Assembly (NCBI RefSeq): GCF_019578655.1
Contig: NC_063263.1
Location: 28,643,001-28,707,000 of the forward strand
DNA length: 64,000 nucleotides
Direction of reading: 5' to 3'
Source of the DNA: Ricinus communis
Taxonomy: Eukaryota > Streptophyta > Magnoliopsida > Malpighiales > Euphorbiaceae
Shown: piece by piece, positions 60,365 to 64,000 of the stretch
Position numbering within the stretch: the stretch's first letter is position 1
How the letters are laid out: each line of letters starts with the position of its first letter
Translations under genes and position numbers: made by a program
Notes under the pieces: generated by a model
Told to the model about the DNA's origin: nothing
The model's input: only the letters and a program-made list of their open reading frames with translations
Databases searched by the model: none

Positions 60365-61817
60365 TGATGGGCTATTTGTGTTAGCTACAATCTAAGGCAG
60401 TGAACTTATCGATGCAGTCTAGCACTCATGGCGAGTATCAAGGTCGTATTCCTTGAGAAAGTGAAAGCCTAGAGTTACTTCTTTGTTCTTTGTTATATTA
60501 ACCTAAAATGAATGATGAATAATTTCTAAACTAACTAATAGCTACAAGCTAAGTTCTAAGGGAAATGCAGGAATGAATGGATAATGAAATAACCAAGACA
60601 AGAAAGCAAACCCAAAGGGAATCTAAACTAGTTGGCAATTAAACAAAAGATAAAGGATTGATGAGTCTAATTATGCTACCCATGGACGAATTCTTAACTG
60701 AATTCGGTTTCTCTCTCGAGATAACCGAATCCTTAAACCTAATAACCTAAAGTTGGAATCTCTTCCTAACGATTGATTCTTAAATTAGCATTAAGCCTTA
60801 ATCTGCCTATATTAAGCTTTGTTAATTCTTAATCCAGCTAGTTAATTATCCTCATCTCTAAGTGATTATTAACCAGTTCTTGCTATTCAAAATTCCAATT
60901 GCCAAATGTACTTCTCAATCACATAAAGCAATCTAAACTCCACAATTCACAACGTCTCATGAATAATGCATTATCTTATTAATACTGAAAGCAAGAAGAA
61001 CATAAAACTAACTCAAACAATCCAACAATATAATATTAAGCCAACATAGTAAAGAAATCCCAATGGATTTAATCAATCTAGCTAAACATGTTCATGTTTA
61101 AAACAATCTAGGAAATCAATTACAATGGAAGAGTAATGAAAATGAAATATGTACACCCTTTTCTCTCGAATTGGATGAACAGCTCCAAATATGGATCTGC
61201 ACTACGATTAATCTCCATAATTGCCTATTGAATTGCTCCATTATTGTTTTGCACTTGGAATTTTGCGATTCCGGGGTTCTTCCTCTCTGCAACTCTCTCC
61301 CGAACTCAGCACTATGCAAAAACTAAACCAGCTGCCAGGGCTCTCTGTCACTCATTGCTTCCTTTAACCCTAAAAAATTCATTTTCCTTATATATTTGTT
61401 TGACGGCCGTGTCTTTGGAAATGGATCTCACCAAGTAGGTTTTCACCATGGCCGTGCCCCCGCCGGTGCTGGCCACCACGGCTCGTGGTGGCCTCAGAAA
61501 CCGTGCCTAAACCATTTTTTTGAAGACCAAGTTTCGATGGTTGGTCACAGTCAGAGTCTAGGCCGTGATGGTCGGCACAGCCTTGACTTATGCCGTGCTC
61601 AATGTGTGCAATGTGGGCTCTTGTCCGATCTTGATGAATTCTCGTCTGTTTCCGTATGTATTGATCTATAATTACTTAAACACCGATGACGGTCTTATAA
61701 ATGCTCCTGAAACGCAAAAGAATAGAAAACACGAGTGATCTGGGAATAAAAGCACAATAATTGCTAAGAACATACACAATAATATGCAAGCAAATATATT
61801 TAAGACTATGCACATCA
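60365..61817 (-). mobile_element. Solo Athila-type LTR, leftward, 1453 bp
   Basis: Starts TGATGGGCTATTTGTG, ends GACTATGCACATCA, and is closely related to 3589-5040. Flanks GGAAG (60360-60364) and AGAAG (61818-61822) form a target duplication with one mismatch. No element interior is attached. Its ACGGCC-rich part is at 61400-61600. Confidence 0.88.
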
Positions 61818-62460
61818 AGAAGCATAGATTTAGAGATAACTTAAGCATGCTAGGACTAAGTCATCTTTCCTAGGGTTGTACTGATACTTGTGTACTGACA
61901 TTTGTCTTTGCCACAATCTCATGCAGATAGCAATCAAATCTTTTTTCTTTTCTTACTTTTACGCCTTAACTTTTCTCTAAGTTGCCATTTCGGATTTTCA
62001 ACTTAACAAACCTCATTTTTTTTCTTTAGCTGCTTTTCTAGGTTTCAACTTAGCATACTTTTTCTTCTTTGCCTTAATTTTTTCCTAAGCTGCCCTTTTA
62101 TGTTTTCAACTTAGTAGGCTAGTGCCTTAATTTTTATCTAAGCCGCCCTTTTGAGTTTTTAACTTAGCATACTTTTTTTCTTTTTTCAAGATTTAATTTC
62201 TTAAGAAGTGTGAACTGAAGCACTTGCAGTCCATTTTGTCAAGCTTACATATGATTGTACTAATTCGCAAGATTTTCCTTGAAACAAGATTTCTTGAATT
62301 AAAGCTGAAAAAATCTAGCTTTGCTGATTCATTGAGCATGACATTAAGATTGATGAAGACCTTAGTACAACCTTTTAGATCTTTCTGTAAGAAACACAAG
62401 AACAAAAGTCGAGAAAACAATGATACTACTTCTATTTAGATCTCATAGATTCTACTTCTT
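61818..62460 (-). mobile_element. U3 continuation of the Tat-like LTR
   Basis: GC-richer than the sequence to its right and carries a 55-bp repeat typical of long LTRs. The opposed short open frames at 62193-62439 overlap in antisense and show no family resemblance. Confidence 0.4.
61962..62172 (+). repeat. Degenerate ~55-bp tandem repeat, 4 copies
   Basis: Units begin GCCTTAA(C/T)TTTT near 61963, (altered) 62020, 62073 and 62123. Each contains (C/T)TAAG(C/T)(T/C)GCC...TTTT(A/C)AACTTAGCATA. Confidence 0.75.
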
Positions 62461-62597
62461 ATTTTGTTTTTCTTTTTTGTAGCGCGCAAGCAATGAAAAT
62501 TGATGTACTAATCAGATTTTTCTCATTTAATAAGGGCACAAATGGGTACATTTTCTATTTCATATAATAACATTCTTATTATCAATTAGTGGTTTCA

Positions 62598-63632
62598 GAT
62601 TTTCGAGACAATTAAATTAATGGTCACTTAATTTACACTAAGTTTTATTTTGGTCACATAACTTTTTTTTTGTTTCATTACATTAATTTAATTTTAAGTT
62701 TAGTAACATATAGGTCACTTATCTAAAATCTGGTAGTTATTTCATTAAAAAAAAAAGAAATTTTTAAAAATTTCACAAATCTACGACATATAATCTCTAA
62801 CGCTATAAAATGAAATCCCTAATTATGAAGCTTTAAAGTGAAGTATTGAATCCCAATTCTCAAAAATCAATTTCAATGGACTGGCGTCATAGACAACTAG
62901 GAGATATTGCACTAATATATTGTAGGTTTTACATACTTATTATTTTACAATTAGCATTTAGATTTAGTTAAATTTGGTAGTTAGGCACTCATTTAATATT
63001 GAAGTTCTTGCACGAGATAGGAGCTGTTCGCACATCCTTAAATAGACATATAGACATGTAAGAAACAAAAAGAAAATGGTAGCTTAAAGAAAAACAAGTA
63101 CAAAAACATTACTAATTTGGTGGTTGGACACTCTTCCCTTTTTTGTTTTTCACTTTCTTTCTTTTTTGTTTATTATTATTATTATTATATTTTTTACTTT
63201 AGAAATAATATCTTGATAAAACTAATCTGAATAAATTAAGTTGAAAAAGAAAAATATTAATGTAACAATAAATAAAAAAGAATTAGAAGATGAGAAGAAA
63301 AAAAATAATAACTGATATTTATTATCAAAGCCTAGAGGATTTCTGAACCTTAAAATTGAGTTTGATTTTGGGTTAAGTTAATAATTTGGTCAAATGGTTT
63401 GATGACTAGGATAGTGACTTGTTAATTTTTTTTTAAAATACATGTTAGTTTAATATTGGATGCTTTAGACATGTCATTATTCTAGCAAATTAAACCATTA
63501 TATTTTAGATAAGTGACTATTATGCTATTAAACTTAAAATTAAATGAATGTAATACGACAAAAAAAAGATATATGACTAAAACCAAACTTAATGTAAAAT
63601 TAAGTGACTATTGTTATAATTATCCCAAAATC
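62598..63632. mobile_element. Long inverted-repeat transposon, non-autonomous
   Basis: The left arm GATTTTCGAGACAATTA...TGGTCACTTAATTTACACTAAG...AGGTCACTTATCTAAAAT (62598-62730) is repeated inverted at 63500-63632 (minus GATTTTGGGATAATTA...AGTCACTTAATTTTACATTAAG...AGTCACTTATCTAAAAT). The arms are about 130 bp. The centre has no transposase. It is similar in build to the elements at 33310 and 43638, which suggests the Mutator-like type. Confidence 0.8.
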
Positions 63633-64000
63633 TCGATGATGAAAGTTGCTCTTCTCCTGAGTCTCGTGAGTTTAAGGATGATCAAATCCAGTTAGAGTTA
63701 CGAGTAATTAAGCCAAATATTTTTTTTAAAATCAAATTGAACTGAATTGACAGGAAAAATTAAATCTGGGGATGAAATTGAAATAATTGAAAGTTCAAGG
63801 ACTAAATTATAAAAATTCTTAAAAATTGCCAACCTAGAGTCAATTGGCTTTGTATGGAACCGATTGGCCAAAACTTGGGGTTTAATGCCATTTTTTAAGT
63901 ATTTTCCGACTTTAAACGTCGATATTTATTAAAATACGCTTTCTAAATGGTTTTCTATTGACAACTATTTGAATTTGAAATATTTTGTATAATTAAATCA
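63633..64000. other. AT-rich end of window, no gene
   Basis: It contains the phrase AAAGTTCAAGGACTAAATTATAA (about 63790-63812), a wording common at the ends of plant MITEs, but the other end would lie outside the window. Confidence 0.4.

Noticed and set aside
62193..62439. Two opposed ~70-codon frames
   Set aside because: Mirror-image frames without motifs, adjoining a repeat array in LTR-like sequence.

Overview
The window looks like nuclear DNA of a eudicot plant. It is AT-rich, holds one host gene with 23 exons and many short introns, and is otherwise filled with nested, decayed plant transposable elements. The species cannot be fixed from the sequence. No bacterial-type operon, CRISPR array, tRNA or rRNA gene was seen.

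Layout. Positions 1-3064 hold a decayed Ty1/copia element read leftwards (gag at 2198-3064, a pol tail near 120-165). Positions 3589-7006 are a collapsed Athila-type Ty3/gypsy element: one whole LTR, about 0.84 kb of interior, and a truncated second LTR. From 7007 to 11350 there are LTR pieces with TATA boxes, G-box-like palindromes and a degenerate repeat, plus a small inverted-repeat transposon (8476-8949). From 11690 to 27660 runs a minus-strand, intron-containing transposon gene (gypsy-type transposon domain, then a coiled coil). It was split twice: by a solo LTR (12988-14142) and by a nearly complete 12.6 kb Athila-type retrotransposon (14528-27155, 5-bp target duplication AAACT). An unrelated LTR-like stretch follows to about 28330.

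Positions 28331-37741 form an AT-rich gene desert with at least three inverted-repeat transposons, a ~190-bp tandem array, microsatellites and two small GC-richer islands.

Positions 37742-51294 (minus) encode alanyl-tRNA synthetase. All 23 exons join in frame to 1024 residues with every catalytic and editing motif checked intact. Two in-frame start codons 207 bp apart suggest mitochondrial and cytosolic forms from one gene. A short out-of-frame upstream ORF overlaps the first start, and intron 9 (3.3 kb) uses a GC donor. That intron also holds a 210-bp tandem duplication, a long inverted-repeat transposon and a decayed copy of a small plant gene.

From 51952 a second copia element (LTR, initiator-Met primer site, gag remnant) is interrupted at 53455 by a CACTA transposon with TAGCGA subterminal repeats, a minisatellite and TNP1-type coding remnants. 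From 57405 to 62460 lies a leftward Tat-like long LTR, itself split by a solo Athila LTR (60365-61817), and a last inverted-repeat transposon occupies 62598-63632.

The only gene that looks functional is alanyl-tRNA synthetase. The most unusual structures are the twice-interrupted spliced transposon gene, the start-site arrangement and GC-AG intron of the synthetase, and the patchwork differences between the two LTRs of the Athila element.
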